A stretch of DNA of 64,000 bases from Streptomyces sp. 35G-GA-8 (GCF_023534745.1 NZ_JAMHJQ010000010.1:62001-126000); one strand, 5' to 3'; shown: positions 51,711 through 61,955, counted from the first letter of the stretch. The notes: a model not told the origin generated them from the letters alone. Numbers and translations: made by a program.

Positions 51711-51894
51711 GGGTACCTCACTCACCTCACTGTCCGATGGGACGCGATAGGACGCGATGGGACTCTTGGGGGGGCAACCTTGGGCCGCCCGCCCGTGCAA
51801 AGGAACACAAGGCGGACGGCCACCCGGCTTCGACGAAAGGCGGTAAGAGAAACGCGACACCGCCCACCGCGAGAACATCTACTTCGTCGCGGCT

Positions 51895-53598
51895 CTAGCC
51901 TGCGTCAGCCCCGATGTTCGGCTTGCCGGGAATGGGGGTCCCGTAATAGTCGATCCCGCCGTTGCCGGACACCGCCGTGCCCGCGCCGAGCGCCGGTGAG
52001 CCGGACTTGAGGGTGTACGCCTGTGGGCACGGCTGCGGTCCGGTGCCCGAGTCCGGCGACCACGAGCAGGTGCCGCCCGCGCCGGGCGACGTGAACAGGG
52101 GATCGCCCCACACCGCGCCCGACTCCAGGCCGGCCGCCTGCCACGCGGCGAAATCGCTGTAGGTGGTGCCGCTCCAGCGCCAACCACCGGTGTTCGTCCC
52201 GTAGTACAGGTTGTTCGACAGCGTCATGCCGGTCTGTCCGTACGGGTTGTAGTAGAGCTGGCCGGTCTTGCCGTACGTGCCCTTGTTGGCCATGTGGCAG
52301 ATGTTGTCCTTGATCTGCGAACCGGCGGCCCAGGTCCCGGAGGTGTAGCCGAACATGAAGCACGCGCTGGCGCCCGTCCTCTTGTTCGCGCTCTGGTCCT
52401 TGTTGGTGAAGAAGGTGTTGCCGTAGATCGACAGCGGGTTCTTCGGCGCGTTGGGCACCACGTCGAACAGACCGCCCTGGGCGTTCGCCCAGTCGTCGTT
52501 CTCCGAGATGTTGTAGCGGTAGGTGTTCGGTCCCCACACCCGTGAGCCGACGGTCGAGGTGTAGGCCAGCAGACCACTGCCGGCGTTGTTGTGCGTGTAG
52601 TTGTACTCCACCACCGAGTTCGTGGTGCCACCGTCGAGGTCGATCCCGTCCCAGTCGCACCCGGCCGTATAGGCCGGAACCGGCTGCACCTTGTACACCT
52701 CGTTGCGGCGGATCGTCACATCGTTGGAGGTGTACGTCATGATGCCGCTGGCGCCGCCGCACGAGGTCACGTTCGCACCGATGTCGTGGACCACGTTGTG
52801 CTGGATGACCGCGCCGTTCCAGCCGTTCGCGGTCAGCGCGGCCCCGGTGCTCTGGGCCGCCATGCCGAGGTTGTAGACGGTGTTGCCCTCGACCCTGACG
52901 TTGGTGATGTTGATCCCCGAGCCCCAGCCGTAGACGCCCGGTCCTGCGTTCGAGGTCACGGCGGCTCCGTGCAGCTTGTTGTCGAGGATCTGCACGTCGT
53001 CCAACGGCCCGCTGTTGCCGTTCACCGCGTAACCGAGCACCATGATCTGCCCGCCGAAGGTGCTGCCGCTGCCGCTCGGTGTGGCGAAGCCGGAGATGTC
53101 GGAGCCGGTCACCTTCAGGCCCTTGGCCGCCGTCGCCGACTTCTGGTTCTGCAACAGCACACCGGCCGCGGTCGTGCCGCCGTTGACCAGCTTCATATTG
53201 ACCAGCTGGAAGCCGCTCACGTTGTCCGCGGTGACCGCCGCCGAGTAGTCCCCGGTGCAGTTGGACGTGAGAGTGGCCTGCCCGGTGCCGTAGGAGGTGA
53301 CCTTGAAGGGCGTCGATGCCGAGGACGCGGGGACGTTGTCCCCGTCGAAGACCAGGCAGCCGGTGAACGTCTGCCCGCCCTGGAAGGAGACGACGCTGCC
53401 CTGCGGGAAGGTGAATCCATTGACCTTCCCGGCCGACTTCCATGCCTGGTCGGGCGAGAGACCGCTGTTGCTGTCACTGCCGGTGGGTGACACGTAGTAC
53501 GTGGTGGTGGCGGCGTGTGCGGTGCCCGTGGCGGTACCCGCCAGGAGCAGGCCCAGCATCCCCTGGGCCACCGCTGCCGCGACAATTCCTGCTCTCAT
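51895..53598 (-). CDS. Secreted right-handed beta-helix protein
   Basis: 567 residues from ATG 53598, with GGGGAGGAA upstream. Signal peptide ending 'AHA'. Then 'TYYVSPTGSDSNSGLSPDQAW', the usual start of pectate-lyase-like beta-helix proteins. Repeated coils follow ('VQILDNKLHG', 'VRVEGNTVYNLG', 'VIQHNVVHDIG', 'VTIRRNEVYKV', 'VVEYNYTHNN') and the end is 'NIGADAG'. Probably a polysaccharide lyase or epimerase on plant pectin or similar. Same strand as the GH9-like and GH3 genes. Confidence 0.85.
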   Translation of the reverse strand: MRAGIVAAAVAQGMLGLLLAGTATGTAHAATTTYYVSPTGSDSNSGLSPDQAWKSAGKVNGFTFPQGSVVSFQGGQTFTGCLVFDGDNVPASSASTPFKVTSYGTGQATLTSNCTGDYSAAVTADNVSGFQLVNMKLVNGGTTAAGVLLQNQKSATAAKGLKVTGSDISGFATPSGSGSTFGGQIMVLGYAVNGNSGPLDDVQILDNKLHGAAVTSNAGPGVYGWGSGINITNVRVEGNTVYNLGMAAQSTGAALTANGWNGAVIQHNVVHDIGANVTSCGGASGIMTYTSNDVTIRRNEVYKVQPVPAYTAGCDWDGIDLDGGTTNSVVEYNYTHNNAGSGLLAYTSTVGSRVWGPNTYRYNISENDDWANAQGGLFDVVPNAPKNPLSIYGNTFFTNKDQSANKRTGASACFMFGYTSGTWAAGSQIKDNICHMANKGTYGKTGQLYYNPYGQTGMTLSNNLYYGTNTGGWRWSGTTYSDFAAWQAAGLESGAVWGDPLFTSPGAGGTCSWSPDSGTGPQPCPQAYTLKSGSPALGAGTAVSGNGGIDYYGTPIPGKPNIGADAG

Positions 53599-53675
53599 GA
53601 TTCCTCCCCACTGCGAGCCGTGACGACGCACGGGCACGCAGGTGACGACTCGTGGTTGATCGGTTGATGAGGCGG

Positions 53676-55847
53676 TCAGGTGATCAGGAGCGTGCACCGG
53701 GCCTGTGTCCGTGAGCTGTTACCGGTGTGGAGGTGGATCTCGCCCGGCTCCACGACGAACTCGCCCGCCGGATCGTTGGTCCAGTAGCCGACGTCTTCGG
53801 CGCCCAGAGTGAAGCGGACCTGCCGCTCCTCCCCCGCCGCCAGCCTGACGCGGCAGAAGCCGCGCAGCCGGCGAACGGGCTGGGCGATGGTGGCGGCAAG
53901 GTCCTGGAGGTAGAGCTGGACCACCTCATCGCCCTCGCGTTCACCGGTGTTGCGGACCGGGACGGTCACCTCCACCGTCGCCCCCGCCCGCAGCTCCGCC
54001 ACCCCGATCCGCTCCCGGCTCAACCGGGGTTCGCCCAGCGAGAAGGTGGTGTAGCTCAGCCCGTGGCCGAAGGCGAACTCGGGACCGGCGGCGAGGTCGA
54101 GGTACTTCGATACGTACGTCACCTCGGGCGCGGCGGGGTCGTACGGGCGCCCGGTGGTCTCGTGGTTGTAGTAGAACGGGATCTGGCCGACCGCGCGAGG
54201 GAACGTCACGGGCAGCTTGCCGCCGGGAACCACGGCTCCGGTCAGGACGTCCGCGACGGCGGGGCCGGCCTCGATGCCCGGGTGCCAGGCCATGACGATC
54301 GCCGGCACCTGGTCCGCCCACGTGCCGATCGTGAGCGGACGTCCGCCGACCAGCACCACCACGCAGGGCTTGCCGGTGCCGGCGACCGCTCGGACCAGTC
54401 GCTCCTGGGCGCCGGGCAGGCCCAGTTCGCTGCGCGCGGCCGCCTCCCCGCTGATGGCGGACGGCTCGCCCACCACGAGCACCACGGCGTCGGCGGCCTC
54501 GGCGACCGCCACCGCCTCCGCGATGCCGGCGGTGTCGAGCCCCTCCGGGGACACTCCGGCGGCGTGGCGGATGTCGGTGTCCGGCAGTGCCGCACGTAGA
54601 CCGGCCAGCACGGGGACCGCCTCCGGCGCGCCGGGCAGGGACCACGTACCCAGCAGATCGACCGAGTCGGCGAAGGGGCCGACGACCGCCAGCGCACGCA
54701 GGTCCGACGCGTCGAGGGGGAGGACGTCGTTGTCGTTCTTCAGCAGCACCAGGCAGCGCCCGGCGACCTCGCGCGCCGCCGCCCGCGACTCGGCACTCGG
54801 GGCGGTCAGCGCCGCGCTCTCTTCCACGTACGGGCGCTCGAACAGGCCCAGGCGGAGCTTCAGGCGCAGCACCCGCGCCACGGCGTCGTCCAGCCGTTCC
54901 CGCGTCAGCGCCCCGGAGGCGAGCAGGTCACGCCCGTGGTCGACGAAGGCGGTGGACACCATTTCCATGTCCACTCCCGCGGTCAGGGAGCGGCGTGCCG
55001 CCTCGGCCTCGTTCGCCGCGCCGCCGTGCGCGATCAGTTCCAGGACTCCGGTCCAGTCGCTGACCACGACGCCGTCGAAGCCCCACGCGTCCTTGAGGAT
55101 GCCGGTCAGGGTGTGCGGGTTGGCGTGGGCGGGGATGCCGCTGATGGTGTTGAACGCGGCCATCACGGTGGCCGCGCCGGCGTCGACGGCAGCCTGGAAC
55201 GGGGGCAGGTAGAGGTTGCGCAGCCGCTGCTCGGACACGTCGACGGTGTTGTAGTCGCGGCCGCCCTCGGCGCCGCCGTAGGCCACGAAGTGCTTGGCGC
55301 AGGCGGCGACCCGGTCCGGCGCGGTCAGGTCGTCGCCCTGGTAGCCGCGTACCTTGGCCACGGCGTAGGCGGTGGTCAGATACGGGTCCTCACCGATGCT
55401 CTCGGCGATCCGGCCCCAGCGCGGCTCGCGGGTGACGTCCATCATCGGGGAGAACGTCCAGTGGATACCGTTGGAGCGGGCCTCACGTGCGGAGACCTCG
55501 GCGTCCGTCCTGGTCACCGACGGATCGAACGCGGCGGCCTGGGCGAGCGGGATCGGGAACGTGGTGTGGTAGCCGTGGATCACGTCCAGGCCGAAGACCA
55601 GCGGGATGCCCAGGCGGGATTCCTCGACGGCGATGCGCTGCAGCGCGTTGCTCGCCCCGGCGCCGACGACGTTGAGCACCGAGCCGAGCAGGCCCTTGCG
55701 GGCGGCGGCCTCGGTCGCCTCGGTGCCGCCACCGCCCGGCCCGGTGTCCCAGGCCCAGGCCAACTGCTGCAGCTGGCCGAACTTCTCCTCTACGGTCATC
55801 CGGCCCAGGAGTTCCCCGATAAGGGACTCGTGGTCATGGCCGCTCAT
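53676..55847 (-). CDS. Glycoside hydrolase family 3 beta-glycosidase
   Basis: 723 residues, no signal peptide, so intracellular. Start 'LLGRMTVEEKFGQL'; 'RLGIPLVFGLDVIHGYHTTFPIPLAQAA', 'SPMMDVTREPRWGRIAESIGEDP', 'AACAKHFVAYGGAEGGRDYN', nucleophile Asp264 in 'GVVVSDWTGVLEL'. The C-terminal domains include 'FAFGHGLSYTTFSLG' and a fibronectin-III-like end. Typical length of BglX-type beta-glucosidases/xylosidases. It would cleave oligosaccharides brought in by the adjacent ABC importer. Confidence 0.93.
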   Translation of the reverse strand: MSGHDHESLIGELLGRMTVEEKFGQLQQLAWAWDTGPGGGGTEATEAAARKGLLGSVLNVVGAGASNALQRIAVEESRLGIPLVFGLDVIHGYHTTFPIPLAQAAAFDPSVTRTDAEVSAREARSNGIHWTFSPMMDVTREPRWGRIAESIGEDPYLTTAYAVAKVRGYQGDDLTAPDRVAACAKHFVAYGGAEGGRDYNTVDVSEQRLRNLYLPPFQAAVDAGAATVMAAFNTISGIPAHANPHTLTGILKDAWGFDGVVVSDWTGVLELIAHGGAANEAEAARRSLTAGVDMEMVSTAFVDHGRDLLASGALTRERLDDAVARVLRLKLRLGLFERPYVEESAALTAPSAESRAAAREVAGRCLVLLKNDNDVLPLDASDLRALAVVGPFADSVDLLGTWSLPGAPEAVPVLAGLRAALPDTDIRHAAGVSPEGLDTAGIAEAVAVAEAADAVVLVVGEPSAISGEAAARSELGLPGAQERLVRAVAGTGKPCVVVLVGGRPLTIGTWADQVPAIVMAWHPGIEAGPAVADVLTGAVVPGGKLPVTFPRAVGQIPFYYNHETTGRPYDPAAPEVTYVSKYLDLAAGPEFAFGHGLSYTTFSLGEPRLSRERIGVAELRAGATVEVTVPVRNTGEREGDEVVQLYLQDLAATIAQPVRRLRGFCRVRLAAGEERQVRFTLGAEDVGYWTNDPAGEFVVEPGEIHLHTGNSSRTQARCTLLIT

Positions 55848-55955
55848 GGCGGATTCCTCTCAGGGATGGATCGGACCCGCGCCCCTGTTGTCAGGGGACC
55901 GGGGAGCGGGAGCTGACGTGGTCGTCGGGCGACGGCCGATGGCGTGCGCGGTAGG

Positions 55956-57557
55956 TCAGTAGTGGTGCGGTCGGCTGCGGATCTCCTCCGGCCAGGCCAG
56001 TTGGATGCCGAGGGTGTGGCTGAGCAGCCGCTGGTAGTCGGCCAGTTGGGTCTGGTCGGAGCGGACCTTGCGGGGCGGCAGGGCCCGGTCGAGGCAGAAT
56101 CCGGCGAGGGCGCCGACCGCCTCGCCGATGGCCCACTCCACGGGGTGCAGCCGGTAGCAGCCGTTGGTGATGTGTGTGGTGCCGATGTTCTTGTTGGCGG
56201 GCAGGAGGTTGTCGACGCGTACGGGGATCAGGGCGCCCAGCGGAATCTGGAACGGGTAGGACTCGATGTCGATGTAGGTGCGGCCCGCTGTGCTGGGGTG
56301 CAGGTCGATGCGGTAGCCGCCGATGCCCACGCTGTCGTGGAACACCGCGCCGCCGGCGCCCGGCGGCCGGGCCTCGACGCCCACATGCTGTTCGACGACG
56401 GTGAACTCGGCTCTGATACGGCGCGATTCGCGGATATAGGGCGCCTTGGCCAGTCCGTCCGGGGTACCGGTGACATCGGGTCGCAGGCGCAGTCCCGGCC
56501 AGCCGGTGCCGCCGTCGGGGCGGGGGGCCTCGGTCTGCAGCCAGTGCAGAAAGGACAGCGAGAGGTCGCGGCTGGCGTCGAGCGCTTTCCGTCGCTGCTG
56601 GGCGTCGACACCGAGGAGTGGCGCCTCCCAGTAGTCGATCTGCGGCCAGTTGACCACGGTGAGGTCGGAGGCGAAGGCGCCGGGCGTGAACTGTTCGCGG
56701 GCCAGAATGCGGCGGAACCGCCACAGGTCGAAATGGTCGCCCGGCGTTCGGTCGGCGTCCATCAGCGTCCAGGTGCGGTGCTGGAGGGTGATGGGAACGA
56801 CGTCCGTGAAGGAGAGCTGCGGACCGGGCCAGAACGGGGCGACGGCCGTGCGCCAGTGGTCGTAGGCGGCGGGCCGGTCGATCACATGGTCCTCGCCTGG
56901 CCGGTGCTCCAGGGCGAAGCACCAGGACACGGCCTGCTGGTCGAGCGGATCGGCGGTCTCGGGCGCGTGCGGCTCCCCGGTCTCGTCGCGGCCCTCCGCG
57001 CCGAAGACATGCTCGACATCGGCCAGTTCCAGCAGCTCGCCGAGTTCGGTGGCGTCGGCGACATAGGCGGCGTGGACGGTGATCTCGCGTCCCTCGCGCG
57101 GATCGGTCAGCGTGACCGCATCGACGCGGTCGCCGTCGGTGTGCGCGGCGACCGGCTCGTACCCGGTCAGGACGGTGATCGCGCCGGAGGACCGCCATGG
57201 GGCGAGCATCTCCTCGATGGCGGCCACGGCCACGCGCGGTTCGTGGCACATCCGGCTCACGACGCCGAGGCCGGGGTCGAGCAGCGGGTCCTGTGCGGCA
57301 TCGGGTCCGAGGGGGTAGTTGCGACGGTAGTAGTCGCGTACGCGGCGGCGCAGTTCGGCGTAGCCCGGCGGGGCGGCCGGGCCTTCGATCCAGGGATGTT
57401 CGTCGGGCGGCACGGCCTGTGCGGTGAGCTGTCCGCCGAGCCAGTCGGTGGCCTCGGTGAGCACTACGGTCCGGCCGAGCCGGGCGGCGGTGAGCGCTGC
57501 GGCCACGCCGCCCAGGCCGCCGCCGATGACGAGGACCTCGGTTCGCATTTCTCTCAT
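55956..57557 (-). CDS. FAD-dependent oxidoreductase (FAD_oxidored type)
   Basis: 533 residues from ATG 57557; ATG 57548 also in frame. The dinucleotide fold 'EVLVIGGGLGGVAAALTAARLGRTVVLTEATDWLGGQLTAQAVPPDEH' is at the N-terminus. 'AAYVADATELGELLELADV' and the C-terminal FAD contact 'DNLLPANKNIGTTHITNGCYRLHPVEWAIGEAVGALA' match a family often found beside glycosidase and SusD-like or ABC sugar loci. It may oxidise a sugar-derived substrate. Located between LacI and GH3 genes in one run. Confidence 0.85.
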   Translation of the reverse strand: MREMRTEVLVIGGGLGGVAAALTAARLGRTVVLTEATDWLGGQLTAQAVPPDEHPWIEGPAAPPGYAELRRRVRDYYRRNYPLGPDAAQDPLLDPGLGVVSRMCHEPRVAVAAIEEMLAPWRSSGAITVLTGYEPVAAHTDGDRVDAVTLTDPREGREITVHAAYVADATELGELLELADVEHVFGAEGRDETGEPHAPETADPLDQQAVSWCFALEHRPGEDHVIDRPAAYDHWRTAVAPFWPGPQLSFTDVVPITLQHRTWTLMDADRTPGDHFDLWRFRRILAREQFTPGAFASDLTVVNWPQIDYWEAPLLGVDAQQRRKALDASRDLSLSFLHWLQTEAPRPDGGTGWPGLRLRPDVTGTPDGLAKAPYIRESRRIRAEFTVVEQHVGVEARPPGAGGAVFHDSVGIGGYRIDLHPSTAGRTYIDIESYPFQIPLGALIPVRVDNLLPANKNIGTTHITNGCYRLHPVEWAIGEAVGALAGFCLDRALPPRKVRSDQTQLADYQRLLSHTLGIQLAWPEEIRSRPHHY

Positions 57558-57750
57558 GGGAGCTGGGGTTCCTTCTGCCGGTTGTGCCGGTGGTGCCGGT
57601 CGGAGTATTCGGGGTGGCCGGCCATCGGGTTCGGGGCAGCCGGGACCGGCGGACGGCGCCACCCGCCTGTCGGCGCGGTCCGGAGCCGCCGGGGTGCCGG
57701 GTGGTGTCAGCTGCCCGGTGGTGCCGGCCGGTGTCGCGTGGTGCTCGGGC

Positions 57751-58794
57751 CTACTCGTTCGCGTCCGTGATGGTGGTGCCGGGTATCAGCGGGCAGGGCA
57801 CCAGCAGGCTGCCGGTCCGCAGCCCGGGGTCGTCGAGCATGGCCTGCAGCCGGTCCACGGCGAGACGGCCGATCTCCACTCGGGGAATCACCAGGGAGTC
57901 CCACTGCCCGGACAGGTCCGCGGGCGCCGCCTCCAGCACGGCGACGGACACGTCGTCGGGGATCTTCCGCCCGCGGGCGGCCAGTTGCTCGCGCAGGGAA
58001 TTCGCGAGCCCCACGGACTCCACCACGATCGCGGTCACCGCGCCGGCCGCCACCTCGTCGAGCCAGGCTCCGTCAAGGCCCACGGTGCCGCGGGAACCCG
58101 GCGAGGTGTCGGTCAGTCCGAGCCGCTCGACTGCGTCGGCGTACCCGACGCGGCGGTCCTCGTACGGCTCCATCTCCTGCCAGTCGCGTACGTAGCCGAG
58201 TCGCCGGTGGCCGTGGCGCGCGAGCCGGTCGACGATCCGCGCGCTCGCCGACCGGTAGTCGGGGATGATCTGCGGGATCTCCGCACCGGGCACCTCGCGG
58301 CGGCCGATGTGGACGAAGGGGTAGCCCTCGTACCAGAGGCGGACCAGCTCCCCGCGGTCGGTGGCGACGCCGAGCAGGATGCTCCCGTCGGCCAGATTGA
58401 GCCGGTTGGTGCCGTTGTTGTAGATCTTGCGTTCGCCGTCGGTGCCGGACCCGGTCGAGGTGAACAGGACCAGGTCGAAGCCGGTTTCCTCGGCCCGCTC
58501 CTCCACCCCGAGCAGGAATTCGAAGTAGAAGTCCTCGCGTGCGCGCGGGAAGACACGTTCGAAGGTGTGCACGCCCAGGAGGTTGTTGCGCCGTTTGCGC
58601 ATCGCGCGGGCAGCGGGGTTGGCGACATAACCCAGTTCACGCACCGCCTCGAAGACGCGCTGCCGGGTCTCCTCGGGGATCCGTGCGGTCGCCGCGTCGC
58701 CACTGATCACCCGGGACACCGCCGACTGGGACACGCCGGCCAGCCGTGCCACGTCCGCCTGGCTGGGCGCCTTCTCACGCCGTCGTGCTGTCAC
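57751..58794 (-). CDS. LacI family transcriptional regulator
   Basis: 347 residues from GTG 58794, overlapping the stop of the upstream ABC ATPase gene as GTGA. HTH 'SQADVARLAGVSQSAVSRVISG', hinge 'VANPAARAMRKRRNN', then a periplasmic-binding-like sugar domain ('LLGVHTFERVFPRAREDFYFEFLLGVEERAEETGFDLVLF', 'RLGYVRDWQEMEPYEDRRVGYADAVERLG'). It probably represses the whole importer/glycosidase operon and is released by the imported sugar. A regulator inside its own operon gives feedback control. Confidence 0.92.
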   Translation of the reverse strand: MTARRREKAPSQADVARLAGVSQSAVSRVISGDAATARIPEETRQRVFEAVRELGYVANPAARAMRKRRNNLLGVHTFERVFPRAREDFYFEFLLGVEERAEETGFDLVLFTSTGSGTDGERKIYNNGTNRLNLADGSILLGVATDRGELVRLWYEGYPFVHIGRREVPGAEIPQIIPDYRSASARIVDRLARHGHRRLGYVRDWQEMEPYEDRRVGYADAVERLGLTDTSPGSRGTVGLDGAWLDEVAAGAVTAIVVESVGLANSLREQLAARGRKIPDDVSVAVLEAAPADLSGQWDSLVIPRVEIGRLAVDRLQAMLDDPGLRTGSLLVPCPLIPGTTITDANE

Positions 58795-59915
58795 GGTGCT
58801 CCCTGCAGCGTCTCGCGCCGGGCGGCGGTCGCCGCGGCGTGTGTCGTCCCGGCCAGTTCCCCGGCCCTGCCCCTGACGTGCAGCCAGCACGTCGCCCAGT
58901 GCCCGTTGCCCAACTCAGTGCGCGGCGGCGCCTCGACGCGGCACTCCGGCATCGCGAACGGGCAGCGGGGGTGGAACCGGCAGCCGGCCGGCGGGTCGAT
59001 CAGGCTGGGCGGCTCACCCAGCTCGTCGGCCCCCGCGAAGAGGGTTTCGCGGTCCCCCACTGAGCGCTCGGGGTCCGGGGAAGACTCTATGAGCAGTTTG
59101 GTGTACGGGTGCCGCGGGGAGGCGATCACCTCTTCCTTGGGGCCCGACTCCACCATCTGCCCGGCGTACATCACGGCGATCTCGTCGCACAGATAGCGGG
59201 CGCCGGCGATGTCGTGCGTGACGTACAGCAGCGCGAGGCCGTCCTCGGTGCGCAACCGCTGCAGCAGGTTGAGCATCTCCAGCCGGATCGACACATCCAG
59301 CATGGAGATCGGCTCGTCCCCGAGCAGCACCCTGGGCTCCACGGCGAGCGCCCGGGCGATGACGGCGCGCTGGCGCTGCCCGCCCGAGAGTTCGTGCGGG
59401 AACTTCGCCGCGAACTCGGCGGCCGGGGTGAGGCTGACCCCTTCCAGCAATTCGGTGATCCTCCTCTCGCGCAGGGCGGCGTTCAGGTGCGGCTGGTGCA
59501 GTCGCAGCGCACGGTCGAGGTTGTAGCGAACGCGGTGCAGCGGATTCAGCGAGCCGAAGGGGTCCTGGAAGATCAGCTGCACCTCGGAGTGGTAGGCGCG
59601 CCGTGCCCGCCGGCCGCGGCCCACGGGCTCGCCCCGCAGCACGATCTCGCCCCGCGTCGGTTCGTGGAAGCGGGCCAGCATCCGAGCCAGCGTGGTCTTG
59701 CCGCTGCCGCTCTCCCCCACCAGTGCCAGGATCTGTCCGGGCTTCAGGCGGACGGTCGCGCCCTCGACGGCGCGGACGACGGAGGTACGGCCGAGCGGAC
59801 CGCGGACGGTGAAGTGCTTGGAGACGTCCCGTGCTTCCAGGATGTACTCCGGTTCCTCCGCCTCCTCCGCTTTGTCCTCCGCCGCCGGCGCTTTCTCGCG
59901 CAGGATCTCGCTCAT
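58791..59915 (-). CDS. ABC importer ATPase, DppF/OppF type
   Basis: 374 residues from ATG 59915; ATGA overlap with the preceding ATPase gene. Walker A 'LVGESGSGKTTLARML', Q-loop 'QLIFQDPFGSLNP', signature 'HELSGGQRQRAVIARALA', Walker B 'VLLGDEPISMLD', switch His in 'YVTHDI'. The C-terminal oligopeptide-transporter extension contains 'PPAGCRFHPRCPFAMPEC', a 4Fe-4S-like Cys motif of the Dpp/Opp subfamily. Works with the adjacent ATPase as a heterodimer. Confidence 0.94.
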   Translation of the reverse strand: MSEILREKAPAAEDKAEEAEEPEYILEARDVSKHFTVRGPLGRTSVVRAVEGATVRLKPGQILALVGESGSGKTTLARMLARFHEPTRGEIVLRGEPVGRGRRARRAYHSEVQLIFQDPFGSLNPLHRVRYNLDRALRLHQPHLNAALRERRITELLEGVSLTPAAEFAAKFPHELSGGQRQRAVIARALAVEPRVLLGDEPISMLDVSIRLEMLNLLQRLRTEDGLALLYVTHDIAGARYLCDEIAVMYAGQMVESGPKEEVIASPRHPYTKLLIESSPDPERSVGDRETLFAGADELGEPPSLIDPPAGCRFHPRCPFAMPECRVEAPPRTELGNGHWATCWLHVRGRAGELAGTTHAAATAARRETLQGAP

Positions 59916-60997
59916 CGGATTCCGCCTCCCGTCTCGGCGCTGTGGCTCCCGGTCCCGGTCCGGGCCCCGGTCTCGTTGAGCAGGCATGCCGCCTCGTGCC
60001 CCGGCCGCGGTCCCACCGGCAGCAGGACCGGCAGCCGTTGGTCGCAGCCGTCCGTCCGCCGCGCGCAGCGCGGGTGGAACGGGCAGCCGGCCGGTGGGCG
60101 GCGCAGGTCGGGCGGGATGCCGGGGATGCCGCGCAGGGTGCGCAGCGGGGCGCGCAAAGGCGGGAAGGAGTCCCGCAGACCCTGGGTGTAGGGGTGTTTC
60201 GGGGCGCTGTAGAGGGTTGCCGCGTCGCCCACCTCGACGATGCGGCCGGCGTACATGATGGCGATGCGGTCCGCCAGTTCGAGCAGCAGTGACAGGTCGT
60301 GAGTGACGAAGACCACGGAGAATCCCAACTCCCTTCGCAGCCTCAGTACCTGGGCGAGAATCTGCCGCTGCATCACCACGTCGACCGCCGTCGTCGGCTC
60401 GTCCATCACCACCAGCTCGGGGCGGCAGGCCAGGGCCAGGGCGATGGCGGCGCGCTGGCGCATACCGCCGGAGAGCTGGTGCGGGTAGTCGCGGTAGCGG
60501 TCCGCCGAGATGCCGACCAGGGCGAGCAGTTCCGCGGCCCGTGCCCAGGCGGCCCGTTTGCTCATCGACCGGTCGCGAGCCCTCAGGACGTCGGCGAACT
60601 GGGCACCGATCCGCATCACCGGATTGAGCGCGTCCATCGCGGACTGCAGCACGATGGACAGCGCCGTCCACCGGTAGCGGCGCAGCTGCCCGGCGTCGAG
60701 CGTGACGAGGTCGACGGGCGGCCCGCCGTCCCGGCCGTGGAAGAGGATCTGCCCGGCGATGGTGACGGCGGGCGGGCGCTGCAGCCGGGTCAGGGCGGTG
60801 ATCAGCGTGGACTTGCCCGATCCCGACTCCCCCGCGACGCCGAGGATCTCACCTCGGCGCAGCGTGAAGGAGACGTCGGAGCAGGCGCGTACGGGGTCGC
60901 TGTCGGTGGCGTACTCGACGGTCAGGCCGCGTACGTCGAGGACGGCCTGCCCGGCGGGGGCCACGGACGGCGTGTGCTGCTCGGCCTGTACGGTCAT
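59912..60997 (-). CDS. ABC importer ATPase, DppD/OppD type
   Basis: 361 residues from ATG 60997, with a GAGGTGG site. Walker A 'VAGESGSGKSTLITAL', Q-loop 'SIVLQSAMDALNPVMRIG', signature 'HQLSGGMRQRAAIALALA', Walker B 'LVVMDEPTTAVDVV', 'VFVTHDLSLLLELADRIAIMYAGRIVE'. C-terminal motif 'PPAGCPFHPRCARRTDGC'. Partner of the other ATPase gene, from which it is separated by an ATGA overlap. Confidence 0.94.
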   Translation of the reverse strand: MTVQAEQHTPSVAPAGQAVLDVRGLTVEYATDSDPVRACSDVSFTLRRGEILGVAGESGSGKSTLITALTRLQRPPAVTIAGQILFHGRDGGPPVDLVTLDAGQLRRYRWTALSIVLQSAMDALNPVMRIGAQFADVLRARDRSMSKRAAWARAAELLALVGISADRYRDYPHQLSGGMRQRAAIALALACRPELVVMDEPTTAVDVVMQRQILAQVLRLRRELGFSVVFVTHDLSLLLELADRIAIMYAGRIVEVGDAATLYSAPKHPYTQGLRDSFPPLRAPLRTLRGIPGIPPDLRRPPAGCPFHPRCARRTDGCDQRLPVLLPVGPRPGHEAACLLNETGARTGTGSHSAETGGGIR

Positions 60998-61055
60998 CGG
61001 AATCCACCTCCGGGCGGAACGGTCAGGGGGCGCGGCGGCGCGGGAGACACGGTCA

Positions 61056-61955
61056 TCACGCCCCACCGCCCACTCGTGCGAGCCGCTTTGCGCGCCGTAC
61101 CGACGCGGTGCGGGCGACCCGTAGCTTCGGGTTGGCGAGTTCGTCGACGCCGAAGTTGACCAGGGCGGCGGCCGTACCGATCAGGGCGATGCACAGGCCG
61201 GGCGGGACGAACCACCACCACAGGCCACGCAGAACGGCGCTCTGCTGCTGCGCCGACTGGATCATCGTTCCCCAGCTGATCGCCGAGGAGTCGGAGATAC
61301 CGAGGAACGCCAGCCCCGCCTCGGCCATCACCGCGCCGATCATCGCGTGGAGGAACATGGACGCGATCAGGCCGGTCAGATGGGGCAGCACTTCGGCGAA
61401 GACCAGTCGGCGGCCTCGTTCACCGAGCATGCGCATGGCCCGTACGAAGTCGCGGTTGGCGATGCTGAGGGCCTGGGCGCGCAGCGTGCGGGCGCCGCCG
61501 GACCAGCCGAAGAAGCCGATGATCAGGGCGATGGTGGTGAGTCCCGTGCCCTCCAGATAGCCGGCCACGATCAGGATCAGCGGCAGCACGGGCAGGACGA
61601 GGAACAGGTTCGTCAGAAAGTTCAGGGCCGCGTCGACCCGGCCGCCGTAGTATCCGGCGGGCACGCCGATCAGGATGGCCATCGCCGTGCCGACCACCGC
61701 GCCGAGCAGTCCGACGTACATCGATCCCCGGGCGCCGGCAATGACCTGGGCGAGGACATCCTGGCCGAACTGGTCGGTGCCGAGCAGGTGTGCGCCGCCG
61801 GGCGGCTGGGCGATGACGCTGGTGTCGTTGGCGCGCGGGTCGATGCCGAGCAGACTCTGCGCCAGCCAGGGGCCGAGCACGGCCAGCAGGCAGAAGAGGG
61901 CCAGGATGGCGAGGCCGGCACGGACCTTCCAACTGGCGAGGAACGCGGTGCGCAC
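61056..61955 (-). CDS. ABC importer permease, DppC type
   Basis: 299 residues from GTG 61955, with GAGGGTGA upstream. N-terminal helix, then 'GTDQFGQDVLAQVIAGARGSMYVGLLGAVVGTAMAILIGVPAGYYGG', typical of DppC/OppC. The EAA loop reads 'FVRAMRMLGERGRRLVFAEVLPHLTG', the contact to the ATPases. Six predicted membrane helices. Lies 6 bp after the DppB-type gene. Confidence 0.93.
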   Translation of the reverse strand: MRTAFLASWKVRAGLAILALFCLLAVLGPWLAQSLLGIDPRANDTSVIAQPPGGAHLLGTDQFGQDVLAQVIAGARGSMYVGLLGAVVGTAMAILIGVPAGYYGGRVDAALNFLTNLFLVLPVLPLILIVAGYLEGTGLTTIALIIGFFGWSGGARTLRAQALSIANRDFVRAMRMLGERGRRLVFAEVLPHLTGLIASMFLHAMIGAVMAEAGLAFLGISDSSAISWGTMIQSAQQQSAVLRGLWWWFVPPGLCIALIGTAAALVNFGVDELANPKLRVARTASVRRAKRLARVGGGA